Part shown: positions 28,150-37,072 of the stretch, piece after piece | Numbering within the stretch: the first letter of the stretch is position 1 | Layout: each line of letters opens with the position of its first letter | Assembly: GCA_033851545.1 (NCBI GenBank) | Contig: JAWWOO010000081.1 | Span: 62,001 to 126,000 of the forward strand | DNA length: 64,000 bases | Direction: 5' to 3' | From: JAWWOL01 sp033851545 | Lineage (GTDB): Bacteria > Actinomycetota > Actinomycetes > JAWWOL01 | Made by a program: the position numbers and the translations under genes | Notes under the pieces: generated by a model | The model's database searches: none | Told to the model about the DNA's origin: nothing | The model's input: the letters and a program-made list of their open reading frames with translations, nothing else

Positions 28150-30156
28150 TCAGAAGGAAGCTGGAACATCCAGATGTACTGGTGGGCAGGCGTTGTCGCG
28201 CAGGAACAGCGGAATGCGGTTCAGCGGTGCTGGGACCTCGACCCACTGGCCGCCGTCGTGGCATGCGCCGCCGTCGACGGCAGTCCAGGTGGCGCCGGCA
28301 GGCAGGTAGACCGGGCGGCTCCGGGCACCGAGCTCGGTGACCGGCGCGACCAGGATGTCGTTGCCACAGAGGAACTGGTCCTCGACCTCCCAGCAGACCG
28401 GATCGGCGGGGAAGGCCAGCAACAGCGGGCGCATCAGGGGCAGACCGCGCGCCGAGGCCTCGCTGAGCTGCTCGTGAAGGTAGGGACGGAGCCGCTCGCG
28501 CAGCTGCAACATCGCGACGATGGCGGCGTACGCCTCGGGGCCGTAGGACCAGACCTCGTTGGGCCCGCCGTCAACGCCGACCGGGCCGAGGGCGACCCGC
28601 GGTTCCCGGTGCCCGTGCAACCGGAACAGCGGACAGAAGGCGCTGAACTGGAACCAGCGGACGACGAGCTCGCGGTAGCCCTCGTCGTCCGGGTCCCCGC
28701 CGTGGAAGCCGCCGATATCCGTTGTCCACCAAGGGATTCCGCTCATGGCGACGTTGAGGCCCGCTCGTACGGAGTCGGCAAGGGCCTGGAACGTTGCCGG
28801 GATGTCGCCGGACCACAGGGCCACGCCGTAGCGCTGCGAGCCGGCCCACGCCGAGCGCACCAGCGACAGGACCTCCGTCTCCCCGTTGTCGCGCATGCCC
28901 TCGAAGAAGGCGCGGGCGTGCTCTCTGGGATAAAGGTTGGCCACCTCGTCGCCGGGGCCGGCGGCGTAGGTCAGGTTGTGCGGGTGACCGGGTCGCATTT
29001 CCGGCTCACACGCGTCCAGCCACCACGTCCGAACGCCGTCGGCGTAGTAGTTGTCGTGCACCTGCCGCCAGATGTAGTCGCGGGCTTGCGGGTTGGTCGC
29101 GTCGTAGAACGAGAGGCCAATCTGGGCGTCGGTGCCGTCGTCCGGCCAATCGACGTGAGCCGGTGCCCCGCTGTTGGTGGCGATCAGCAGGCCGTTCTCC
29201 AGCATCGGGCGGTGGTTGACCGACAGCGGGCTGACCGAAGGCCACACCGAGACCATCAGCCGGGTCCCCATCTCGGAAAGCTCCCTGACCATTGCCGCCG
29301 GGTCGGGCCACGCAGCCGGGTCGAAGCTCCAGTCACCGAGGTGCCGCCAGTGGAAGTAGTCGGCGACGATGACGGCGAGCGGTAGCCCGCGTCGGTGGTA
29401 CTCGCGGGCGACGGCGAGCAGCTCCTCCTGCGAGGAGTAGCGCAGCTTGCTCTGCCAGAAGCCGGAGGCCCATTCCGGCAGCTCGGGGGAGTGTCCGGTG
29501 GCATCGGCGTAGTGGGCCAGGATGTCCGCCGGGCCGGCACCGGTGGTGACCCAGTAGTCGATCTGGCGCGCGCTGTCGGCCACCCAGCGGGTCCCGTTCG
29601 TCGACAGCTCCACGCGGCCGACGGCGGGCAGGTTCCACAGGAACCCGTAGCCACGGCTGGAGACGGCGAACGGGATGCTGACCTCGCCGTTGCGCTGCAG
29701 AAGCTCGAGGACCATGCCCTTCTGGTCGAACCGGCCGTTCATGTGCTGGCCCAGCCCGAACAGCCGTTCGTCCTCGTAGGCCGCGAACCGCTGTTCGAGC
29801 CGGTGCCGGCCGCCCCCGGTGCTGACCAGGTGCCGCGCGCCGGGCCACCAGGCGTGCGCGGGTTGCTCCCGCAGCAGCTCGGTTCCGTCCCCGCTGCGCC
29901 GGAACACGATCTGGCCTGCGGCGGAGACGGCGGCCTCGAGCGCGCCGACGCGGAGGACCGCCTCGTCGTCCCCGATCCGGACCGCGGACTCACCGCTGGA
30001 CGGGTCCTCGGCCTCGAGTGCACCGGGCAGTCCGTCGGTGATCCCGTGCAGGCCGGCCCGCACTCGTACGCTGTCCGTCCCCCATGGCTCGAGCCGCAGG
30101 CGCTGGTGGTCCAGCCGCCAGTTGAGGGCCTTTCCGTCGTGCTCGAACCGGTGCAT
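28150..30156 (-). CDS. Glycoside hydrolase family 31, alpha-xylosidase-like
   Basis: 668 residues, no signal peptide, so cytoplasmic. N-terminal beta-domain to about 190, then the (beta/alpha)8 barrel. The catalytic nucleophile region is WWLDACEPE with Asp381; the WxDAxEPE form is seen in GH31 alpha-xylosidases rather than the WIDMNE of alpha-glucosidases. The acid/base is in WSGDIPATF. ERLFGLGQHMNGRFDQKG is the usual GH31 lead-in. It should trim xylose from imported oligosaccharides. First gene of the transport unit, with an operator 12 bases before its start (30169-30182). Alpha-glucosidase activity remains possible. Confidence 0.85.
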   Translation of the reverse strand: MHRFEHDGKALNWRLDHQRLRLEPWGTDSVRVRAGLHGITDGLPGALEAEDPSSGESAVRIGDDEAVLRVGALEAAVSAAGQIVFRRSGDGTELLREQPAHAWWPGARHLVSTGGGRHRLEQRFAAYEDERLFGLGQHMNGRFDQKGMVLELLQRNGEVSIPFAVSSRGYGFLWNLPAVGRVELSTNGTRWVADSARQIDYWVTTGAGPADILAHYADATGHSPELPEWASGFWQSKLRYSSQEELLAVAREYHRRGLPLAVIVADYFHWRHLGDWSFDPAAWPDPAAMVRELSEMGTRLMVSVWPSVSPLSVNHRPMLENGLLIATNSGAPAHVDWPDDGTDAQIGLSFYDATNPQARDYIWRQVHDNYYADGVRTWWLDACEPEMRPGHPHNLTYAAGPGDEVANLYPREHARAFFEGMRDNGETEVLSLVRSAWAGSQRYGVALWSGDIPATFQALADSVRAGLNVAMSGIPWWTTDIGGFHGGDPDDEGYRELVVRWFQFSAFCPLFRLHGHREPRVALGPVGVDGGPNEVWSYGPEAYAAIVAMLQLRERLRPYLHEQLSEASARGLPLMRPLLLAFPADPVCWEVEDQFLCGNDILVAPVTELGARSRPVYLPAGATWTAVDGGACHDGGQWVEVPAPLNRIPLFLRDNACPPVHLDVPASF

Positions 30157-30168
30157 GTACGGTGCCTT

Positions 30169-30182
30169 TCGAAATGATTCGA
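30169..30182. promoter_or_regulatory. LacI-type operator O1, before GH31
   Basis: TCGAAATGATTCGA, one mismatch from the perfect palindrome at 31416-31429. It lies between the LacI gene and GH31, 12 bases from the GH31 start codon, a place where bound repressor would block initiation of the transport unit. Confidence 0.65.
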
Positions 30183-30221
30183 CGAAGCTCGCGGGGAACG
30201 CAGGGAGGTGGGCAGGGTAGG

Positions 30222-31250
30222 TCAGGCTCTGCGGCGGCGGCGCCGCGGTGGCACCGGTCCGGCGCTGTCCCGGGACGCGATGCTGGGGGGCAGGATCGTG
30301 CGCAGCGGCTGGTCCCGCTCGGCAATCAGACCGGCCAGCCGGTCGACGGCCAGCGAGGCCAGTTCCTCTGCAGGCAAGGACATCGCGGTCACGTGCGGAA
30401 CGATGCTGGTCGCCAGCTCGTCCGGGCAGATGGCGACGACTGAGAGATCCTGCGGGATCGCGTAGCCCCGCCGTTGCATCTGCTCGAGCACCATTGCCAG
30501 CGCTGACTCCTGGTAGACCACCAGGCCGGTCAGGTCGGGGTCTTCGCGCAGCAGGGCGTCCAGCGCCGCGGACACACCTTCGGTGGTCGGTTCACACGGG
30601 CTCCAGACGCCCGACACGCTCGCCCGGGCGCAGGCGGCGAAGAAGCCGTCCCTGGTACGCAGGGCATAGCTGGTCTCCAGCTCGAAGGTCTCGGGGGACT
30701 GGCCCAGATAGCCGAGGTGCCGGTGGCCGAGCCCGGCCAGGTGATCCACGCAGCCCTCACCGGCTGCGGTGAAGTCGAAGTCGACGTGGACCAGGCTGTC
30801 CGACACGGGGGTGCCGATGACCACGGCCGGCCGCGAGAGACTCTCCAGCAACGGCACCCGGAGGTCGTGCTGGCGCACCTCCATCACGATCACGCCGTCC
30901 ACCATCGCCCGATTGACCACGTCGCGGATCTCGGCCTGGCCGTCGTCGTCGGTCAGCATCAGGACTCGGAGCCCGTGCACCCGCGCGCGGGCCAGAGTAG
31001 CTGCCACGAACTGCATCTGGACCTGGTTGTGCAAACCGTAGATCAGCGGCGTCGCCATCGCGATGACCCCGGTGGTGCGGGTGCGGATCGACCTGGCGCC
31101 GGCATGCGGGCGGAACTGCAGCGCCGCAATGCTTTCCTCGACCCGGCGACGGGTCGCTTCCGAGATCGGCCGGTTGCCACTCAGCACGTACGAGACGGTG
31201 CTGGCGGACACGCCGGCCCGCTTCGCAACGTCCGCAATGGTGGCTGGCAC
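30222..31250 (-). CDS. LacI-family repressor (locus 1)
   Basis: 342 residues from a GTG at 31250 with GAGGAAGG upstream; the frame before this has no similarity. HTH: TIADVAKRAGVSASTVSYVLSGNRPISEATRRRV, followed by the periplasmic-binding-type sensor domain (TGVIAMATPLIYG, VIVMEVRQHD, DHLAGLGHRHLGYLG, LVVYQESALAMVLEQM). It has the A/V-S-x-x-T-V contacts in helix 2 typical of LacI proteins. Its sites are probably the three matching palindromes at 30169, 31268 and 31416, giving control of itself, the GH31 transport unit and the secreted glycosidase. Confidence 0.9.
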   Translation of the reverse strand: MPATIADVAKRAGVSASTVSYVLSGNRPISEATRRRVEESIAALQFRPHAGARSIRTRTTGVIAMATPLIYGLHNQVQMQFVAATLARARVHGLRVLMLTDDDGQAEIRDVVNRAMVDGVIVMEVRQHDLRVPLLESLSRPAVVIGTPVSDSLVHVDFDFTAAGEGCVDHLAGLGHRHLGYLGQSPETFELETSYALRTRDGFFAACARASVSGVWSPCEPTTEGVSAALDALLREDPDLTGLVVYQESALAMVLEQMQRRGYAIPQDLSVVAICPDELATSIVPHVTAMSLPAEELASLAVDRLAGLIAERDQPLRTILPPSIASRDSAGPVPPRRRRRRA

Positions 31251-31267
31251 GGCGACGACCTTCCTCG

Positions 31268-31281
31268 TTGAATCAGTTCGA
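31268..31281. promoter_or_regulatory. LacI-type operator O2, before the regulator gene
   Basis: TTGAATCAGTTCGA, two mismatches from the perfect copy at 31416-31429. It is 17 bases before the regulator's GTG and suggests autoregulation. Confidence 0.55.
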
Positions 31282-31415
31282 CGAGGCGACCGTACACGCC
31301 GCCTCGAGGCCGGGCAACCCGGTGCCGGCTGGTGCAGGCCACAGTTGGGTAACGGTGGCCGGCGGAGGACTTTCGGCAAGGGTCGATGGGATGTTACGTT
31401 TCCCTTTGTCCGTTA

Positions 31416-31429
31416 TCGAATCAATTCGA
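31416..31429. promoter_or_regulatory. LacI-type operator O3, before the secreted glycosidase
   Basis: TCGAATCAATTCGA, arms TCGAAT/ATTCGA perfect with a CA centre, 38 bases before the glycosidase start. It lies in an unusually AT-rich stretch. Its centre is 148 bases from the centre of O2, so a loop between the two is conceivable. Confidence 0.65.
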
Positions 31430-31467
31430 CGATTCTTCCACAGGACCGTCAGCTCGCAAGGAGCGAC

Positions 31468-33687
31468 ATGGGAATCAGCGACGTGACAACCCCAGCGACA
31501 TCCGTCAGGCGGAAGGCCGTGCGGGCGTTCCTGCCGGCGGCACTCGTGGCGGGCCTTGTCGGCACCGCTCCACTCTCGGCCGGTGCAGCCACCCAGAGCG
31601 TCAACATCAACGTCTCCAGCACAAGCGCTGCACCAAGCTCCGTCGGACGGGGCTTCCTCTACGGTCTCAGCAACGACGGCAGCGGGCCATCGGACAGCCT
31701 TTTGCAGCCGATCAAGCCGGCGTCGTTCCGCGGCGGCGGCGAGATCGACTCCGACGGCAACTGGGGTTGGGGCGTCGGCGGCGAGACTCAGTTCCTGCCC
31801 CGCTACAACGTGGTCAAGGCGCAAGCCCAGCGGGTGACCAACGCCCCGTACAAGGCGACGTACGACGTGCTCGTCAGTGACTTGTGGGGCTCGGACGGGT
31901 CGGGACAGCGGCCGGCCAGCCTCGTCCAGCCGTGCGACGACGGCAGCGCCTGCACCAACTGGGTCAACTTCCTGACGTCCCTGGTGAACCACCTGCGAGC
32001 GGACGGTCTGCTCAACAGCAAGGTGAGGTTCGACATCTGGAACGAGCCGGCGGACAACTCCTACTTCTGGCCAAGGCCGATCAGCCAGTACTACACGATG
32101 TGGGACGTGGCCGCACGCACACTGCGCTCCCTCGACCCGGCCGGGCTGATCGTCGGCCCCTCCCTCGCCAACTACGACGTGACCACGATGGCCGGCTTCC
32201 TCGACCACTACAAGGCGTCGAACACCGTGCCGAACATCCTCAACTGGCACTTCAGCGGCGACCCGGTCGCCGACGCGGCCAATGCCAAGGGCCTGCTGGC
32301 TGCCCGCTCGATCACCGGAGTCACCCTCACCATGAACGAGTACCTCCGGGCCAACCAGCAGACTGCCGGCTACACGGCGTGGTACCTCGCCAAGCTGCAG
32401 CGCTCCGGGATCGTGTCGGCCTCGCACGCCATCTGGACCAACTGCTGCGGTGATCCCACCCTCGACCAGATCCTGGTCAACTCGGGCGGCGTGATGCAGC
32501 CCACGGGCGCGTACTGGGCGTACAAGGGCTCGGCCGACCTGAGCGGTTCGGTGGTTGCCAGCACCGGCTCGGCCAACGTGGACCTCACGGCTGCCCGTGA
32601 CGACTCCGCCCACAAGGTGGTGGCTCTGCTCGGTGGTGACGGGACGTTCAGCGGCACGCTCACCGCCGCGATCTCCGGCCTGAGCGCGACCCCCTATCTC
32701 AACAACAACGGCTCCGTACGGGCCATCGTGCAACGTCTCGCCGACGGCGTCCTGTCCGCACCGATGACGGTCCAGGACACGAGGGTCCCGATCAGCAACG
32801 GCTCGGCCACGGTCACCGTCCCTTGGACATCGACCACCGACGCCTACATCGTCACCCTCACGACGGGCAAGCCCGCGACAACGTCGATCGACGGCAACAC
32901 CACCGGCAACGGCAACGACCAGTTCAGCTACAGCTCCGGCTGGGGCGTCACCACGGGGGTCTCCGACATGTACGCGGGCACCGCCAACTGGTCCTCCGGC
33001 CCCGGGCAGACCTCGACCCTGCACTTCACCGGACCGACGGTGCAGCTGTACGCGGTCCACGACACCGACCAGGGCATCGCGTCCGTCTCCGTCGACGGCG
33101 GGACCGCGACCGATGTCGACGGCTACGCCGCCACGCGGGATGCCGGAGGCCTGTCCTGGACCAGTCCGACGCTCAGTGCCGGCGCCCACACGCTGACCGT
33201 CACTGTCACCGGTCGGAAGAACGCTGCCAGCAGCGGTTTCACCGTCGCCATCGACCGCGCCGACGTCTCCGCAGCCGCCGCCCCGACGACAACCACCGTC
33301 GACGCCAACGTCACCGGGGCGGGATCCAACCAGTTCAACTACAGCACCGGGTGGGGCGTCACCACCGGCGTCTCCGACATGTACGCCGGGACGGCGAACT
33401 GGGCCTCCGCGGCGGGAAACACAGCCAGTGTCGCGTTCTCCGGAACCAAGGTGGCCCTCTTTGCCGTGCGTGACGTAGACCAGGGACAGATGTCGGTCTG
33501 GGTCGACAGCGGCGGTGCAACCACCGTGGACGACTACGCGGCGACGCGTAATGCCTCAGGCTCGGTGTGGACCAGCGCCAGCCTCACCTCAGGCAGCCAC
33601 GTCCTGCACATCTCGGTGCTCGGCACCAAGAGCTCGGCCAGCAGCGGAACCACCATCGCCCTCGACCGGGTCGACATCACCAGCTAA
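31468..33687 (+). CDS. Secreted clan GH-A glycosidase (GH39-like) with two tandem C-terminal beta domains
   Basis: 739 residues from the ATG at 31468 (AAGGAG four bases upstream). Basic N-terminus and signal peptide to about residue 40 (AFLPAALVAGLVG). The barrel has acid/base Glu193 in DIWNEP and likely nucleophile Glu291 in LTMNEY, as in clan A enzymes; GH39 (beta-xylosidase) is the closest pattern I recognise. From about 471 and again from about 608 two copies of a roughly 130-residue domain follow, each starting DGN/DAN-T-G-x-NQF and containing GWGVTTGVSDMYAGTANW; these look like carbohydrate-binding jelly rolls. Divergent from the LacI gene and preceded by operator O3. Probably attacks xylan-type polymers outside the cell. 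Confidence 0.75.
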   Translation: MGISDVTTPATSVRRKAVRAFLPAALVAGLVGTAPLSAGAATQSVNINVSSTSAAPSSVGRGFLYGLSNDGSGPSDSLLQPIKPASFRGGGEIDSDGNWGWGVGGETQFLPRYNVVKAQAQRVTNAPYKATYDVLVSDLWGSDGSGQRPASLVQPCDDGSACTNWVNFLTSLVNHLRADGLLNSKVRFDIWNEPADNSYFWPRPISQYYTMWDVAARTLRSLDPAGLIVGPSLANYDVTTMAGFLDHYKASNTVPNILNWHFSGDPVADAANAKGLLAARSITGVTLTMNEYLRANQQTAGYTAWYLAKLQRSGIVSASHAIWTNCCGDPTLDQILVNSGGVMQPTGAYWAYKGSADLSGSVVASTGSANVDLTAARDDSAHKVVALLGGDGTFSGTLTAAISGLSATPYLNNNGSVRAIVQRLADGVLSAPMTVQDTRVPISNGSATVTVPWTSTTDAYIVTLTTGKPATTSIDGNTTGNGNDQFSYSSGWGVTTGVSDMYAGTANWSSGPGQTSTLHFTGPTVQLYAVHDTDQGIASVSVDGGTATDVDGYAATRDAGGLSWTSPTLSAGAHTLTVTVTGRKNAASSGFTVAIDRADVSAAAAPTTTTVDANVTGAGSNQFNYSTGWGVTTGVSDMYAGTANWASAAGNTASVAFSGTKVALFAVRDVDQGQMSVWVDSGGATTVDDYAATRNASGSVWTSASLTSGSHVLHISVLGTKSSASSGTTIALDRVDITS

Positions 33688-33693
33688 GCCGCA

Positions 33694-33724
33694 GGTGGGG
33701 TGCGGCTCCCTGCCGCACCCCACC
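33694..33724 (+). terminator. GC-rich hairpin after the secreted glycosidase
   Basis: A 13-bp stem (GGTGGGGTGCGGC and its complement) with a 5-base loop starts 7 bases past the stop codon. No T-tract follows, as is common in high-GC actinobacteria. Confidence 0.6.
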
Positions 33725-33834
33725 CGCGGCCGGTCGCAACGACGAGGCCGACACCGGCCGCCCTGCTGCGTGAGCCGGCGGCCGACCGACTAGGCTGACC
33801 GGCGTACGGATCGGGCCAGCGACGAGGAGTCGGC

Positions 33835-34035
33835 GTGGACAAGAAGCACCAGGTCGAGTACACCTACGTCGCCTTCTACGCCGTGATGCTGGTGGTCGCG
33901 GCCGGGTTCTCCTGGGTCGTGTCCAACGCCAACCAGCGCTCCTACCGTCGGATGGTGCCGCCGCTCGGCCTGTTCACCGGTCTGATGATCTTCAGCGGCA
34001 TCCTGATCGCCCAGCACAACTACCCCGGCGGCTGA
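33835..34035 (+). CDS. Small two-helix membrane protein of unknown function
   Basis: 66 residues from a GTG with GAGGAG upstream. Short charged N-terminus (MDKKHQVEYTY), a membrane helix (about 11-30), a polar loop (NANQRSYRRMVPP) and a second helix (about 42-58). Good ribosome-binding site and a clean fit between neighbours (2 bases from the convergent stop) support it as real. No family recognised. Confidence 0.6.
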   Translation: MDKKHQVEYTYVAFYAVMLVVAAGFSWVVSNANQRSYRRMVPPLGLFTGLMIFSGILIAQHNYPGG

Positions 34036-34037
34036 GC

Positions 34038-36266
34038 TCACCCCGTTGCTCGGCCGGACGCGATCACCCTGGCCACGGTCGCGCTGACCCAGCGCCCGCC
34101 GTGATCCGTCGGCACGTGTTCCTTGTTCAGGGCCGCTGCGATCGTGTGCAGTGAAGCGCCCGCACCGTGCAGCTGCTCGATCCGGCTGACGACCTCGGGG
34201 TTGACCTTGAGCCGCCGCCGCCGCTTACCCGAGCCCGACCCGAGCGCCACCGGCAGCTGTAGCCTGCGGTCGCAATCCGCGACCAGGTCCGGGAGCCGGT
34301 CTGCTGCAACCGGACGTCCGAACAGGAAGCCCTGGGCATAGCGGCAGCCCAGCGCCAGCAGCGCCCCGTGCTGGGCCTCGGTCTCGACGCCCTCCGCGAT
34401 GCACACGGCGCCCACCGCCTTGGCCAGGCTGACGACACTGGCCACGATCGCGTCGTCGTCGTCGCTGACCCCCATCCCGGAGACGAAGCTGCGGTCCACC
34501 TTGAGCACCTGGATCGGGTAGCGCTTGAGGTAGAGGAGCGAGCTGTATCCCGTGCCGAAGTCGTCGATGGCGATCCGCACGCCGAGGGCTGACAGCTCGG
34601 TCAGCGCCTGCAGCGCCGCGTCGGCGTCCTCGACGACGGCCGACTCGGTGACCTCGACCAGCAGCCGGCGCGGCTCGAGCCCGGCCGCGGTCAGCGCGTC
34701 GGCGATGGTGGCGATCGTGTCGGGGTGGGAGACCTGGCGCCCGGAGAGGTTGACCGCCATCTCCAGGTCGAGGCCGGCGGCGGACCAGGACCTCGCCTGC
34801 CGGCAGGCCTCCTCGACCACCCAGCCGCCGAGCGGCACGATCAGCCCGCTCTCCTCGGCGATCGGGATGAACGTGTCCGGCAGCCGGGTGCCGTCGGGGT
34901 GGCACCAGCGCAGCAGCGCCTCGACGCCGACCACCTTGCGCAGTCGCAGGTCGATGACCGGCTGGTAGTAGAGGGCGAACTCTCCGGCAGCGATACCCTC
35001 GCGGATCTCGTGCTCGGTACGCAGCCGGGAGGCCAGGCTTCGTCCGAGGTCCTCGGTGTAGAGGCGGGTGCGTCCGGGGCCGTCGTTGTTCGCCTCCCGC
35101 ACCGCCACGTCGAGCCCGTGCAGGATCTGCCCTACCGAGTGCAGCGGTTCGGCCACGTACACGCCGACCGACGCGGTCATGTCGACTGTCGCTGCCTGGG
35201 ACTCGAGGACGAATGGCTCGTCGAAGGCGGTGAGCAGCTGTGCTGCCCAGAGCTGAGCCTCCTCGGCCGACCCGACGCCCGGCCGGACGGCGACGAACTC
35301 GTTGTCTGCGAACCGGGACAGCGTGTCGGTCCCCGCAACGAGCTGCTCGAGCCGCCTCGCCACCTGGCGCAGCATCTCGTCGCCGGCGACGTGCCCCCAT
35401 CTGTCGTTGACCCGCTTGAACCGGTCGAGGTCGAACAACGCGATCGCCACCTGCCGCTCGGCCTGTCCCGACGAGGCGAGTCCCTCGACCAGGCGGTCGT
35501 ACAGCAGGTGCCGGTTGGCCAGGCCGGTCAACGCATCGCGCATCGGCAGCGGCTCGCTCGTACCGGACGTTGTCGTCAGGTCGACATCGGTGAGCAGGGC
35601 GCCGGCTGCACCGACCAGTCGCCTGACCTGCAGCCGGAACCAGCGCTCAGCGCCTGCGACTCCGCTGAGGTGGTCGGTCTCGAACTGGTCCAGCTCGCCG
35701 GCCAGGACCCGCCGAAGACCGTCAGCTGCCTCGCTCGAGTCGGTCGGCTCACCATCGGCCGCTGCGTGGCCTGCCCACCGCTGGTTGCCGGCGACCGGCC
35801 TGCCGAGCTCGTCGACAAGACAGGCTGCTGCATCGATCGACTCGAGCAGCCCGAGGGTCAGCCCGCGGTAGTGCTCGGCCTCGGCCCTGGTCACCCGGTG
35901 GCTCAGTGCGTTTCGGGCTGCGTCTGCCAGCAGCCGCTGGTCGGAGGACATGGCGTGCTCGAGCTCGGCGCTGCCGTCGGCACCGGGCAGCGGCTCCGTC
36001 GCCGATCCGGTCGGGAGGAGCAGGAGGACGGCGGCCCCCGGTGCGAGGGCCCGGACGGAGGTCAGGCTGCGCTGGGCGGTCTCCTCACACGCACGCAGGT
36101 CGACGACCACCAGGGCAACGCCGGCCGTTAGTCCTTCGAGGTCGGCCAGGGCGCCAGCCAGGTCCACCGAGGCCGACAGCTGCTCGCGCAACGCCGAGGC
36201 AGCCCGGTCGGCCAGCTCTGCGGAACCGGTCAGGAGGAGGACCCGCAGCGACCCGTCCTGCCCCAT
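34038..36266 (-). CDS. Degenerate-GGDEF/EAL phosphodiesterase with resolvase-type C-terminal HTH
   Basis: 742 residues. Residues 1-110 resemble a receiver-like fold (VLLLTGSAELADRAASAL, VALVVVDLR); 140-250 a PAS-like segment. GGDEF domain keeps DALTGLANR but its active-site motif is ADNEF, so cyclase activity is improbable. The EAL domain (from about residue 430) keeps VEALLRW, VEVTES, DDFGTGYSSL, VLKVD and IAEGVET and should cleave c-di-GMP. After it, residues about 680-742 (basic run, PEVVSRIEQLHGAG, IAAALNKEHVPT, GGRWVSATVARVI) match the HTH found in the recombinase part of large serine recombinases. No recombinase catalytic domain is present. Confidence 0.82.
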   Translation of the reverse strand: MGQDGSLRVLLLTGSAELADRAASALREQLSASVDLAGALADLEGLTAGVALVVVDLRACEETAQRSLTSVRALAPGAAVLLLLPTGSATEPLPGADGSAELEHAMSSDQRLLADAARNALSHRVTRAEAEHYRGLTLGLLESIDAAACLVDELGRPVAGNQRWAGHAAADGEPTDSSEAADGLRRVLAGELDQFETDHLSGVAGAERWFRLQVRRLVGAAGALLTDVDLTTTSGTSEPLPMRDALTGLANRHLLYDRLVEGLASSGQAERQVAIALFDLDRFKRVNDRWGHVAGDEMLRQVARRLEQLVAGTDTLSRFADNEFVAVRPGVGSAEEAQLWAAQLLTAFDEPFVLESQAATVDMTASVGVYVAEPLHSVGQILHGLDVAVREANNDGPGRTRLYTEDLGRSLASRLRTEHEIREGIAAGEFALYYQPVIDLRLRKVVGVEALLRWCHPDGTRLPDTFIPIAEESGLIVPLGGWVVEEACRQARSWSAAGLDLEMAVNLSGRQVSHPDTIATIADALTAAGLEPRRLLVEVTESAVVEDADAALQALTELSALGVRIAIDDFGTGYSSLLYLKRYPIQVLKVDRSFVSGMGVSDDDDAIVASVVSLAKAVGAVCIAEGVETEAQHGALLALGCRYAQGFLFGRPVAADRLPDLVADCDRRLQLPVALGSGSGKRRRRLKVNPEVVSRIEQLHGAGASLHTIAAALNKEHVPTDHGGRWVSATVARVIASGRATG

Positions 36267-36395
36267 GCGGGCCCCCTTCCCCGTGCTGTCGGACCTGGCG
36301 ACCAGCGCCCGACGGGCGCCATCCGTACACGATCATGCCCCGGTTCAGCCGTTTTCGTACGCGGACGCGAAACATCACCGGAATGTCTGGTGGCG

Positions 36396-37019
36396 CTAGC
36401 TCTCGCGCGGCCCGGACAGGGTGTCGAGCAGCTGGGCCAGCCGGGCGCGTACACCTCGGCGCAGCTGGGACGGCCCTTCGCCCGCTGACACGCTGACCAG
36501 ATGGCTGACCAGATCGAACGAGACCGGCGGCAGGCCCTCGGGCAGGATCATGCCGGCGTCAGTGCGGTGCCCGCCGGGGACGACGAGCGCGTCGTGGGCG
36601 AGGGACTCCAGCTCCCGGTCGCCGCCGTCGAGCGTGAGGATCACGGCCCCGTCGTGCCGCGCGTCGGACACCCGTTCGAGCAGGGAGGCCGGTGGCACGT
36701 CGGGTGCCACGACGAAGACCGTCTCTCCCTTGCCCGCGTGCTCGAGCCGGTCGAGACCGACCGCGAGATGGGCCGGAGCGCCGGCCGGGGGCTGCCAGCG
36801 GACCAGGGTCGGGGCCAGCGAGGGCATCCCTGACCAGCGGGACTCCTCGTCCAGGTGGGCCGTGAGGTGCCACGGCTCCTCGTCGGGCGTGCCGACGAGC
36901 AGCAGGCCGCCGGGTTCGTGCCCGGCCTCACGCAAGGACCTGCCGAACCTGCGGGTGCGATCGCCCCAACCGGTGGACGAGAGCAGCTCGCGCAGCGCCT
37001 TCACGCTCGCTGCATCCAC
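36396..37019 (-). CDS. Conserved hypothetical protein
   Basis: 207 residues from the GTG at 37019, six bases after AGGAG; a GTG two codons earlier abuts the AGGAG and is less likely. Soluble, no signal or membrane segment. Features: SSTGWGDRTRRFGRSLREAGHEPGGLLLVGTP near the N-terminus, a middle VFVVAPDVPPASLLERV and a C-terminal SQLRRGVRARLAQLLDTL helix. It resembles unannotated actinobacterial proteins that accompany housekeeping genes; I cannot assign a function. Divergent from npdG with a 53-base gap. Confidence 0.6.
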   Translation of the reverse strand: MDAASVKALRELLSSTGWGDRTRRFGRSLREAGHEPGGLLLVGTPDEEPWHLTAHLDEESRWSGMPSLAPTLVRWQPPAGAPAHLAVGLDRLEHAGKGETVFVVAPDVPPASLLERVSDARHDGAVILTLDGGDRELESLAHDALVVPGGHRTDAGMILPEGLPPVSFDLVSHLVSVSAGEGPSQLRRGVRARLAQLLDTLSGPRES

Positions 37020-37072
37020 CGGCACCTCCTGCCTGCCCGGGTCGGTCCGTCCGCCGGTGGCAGGATCGTCGC

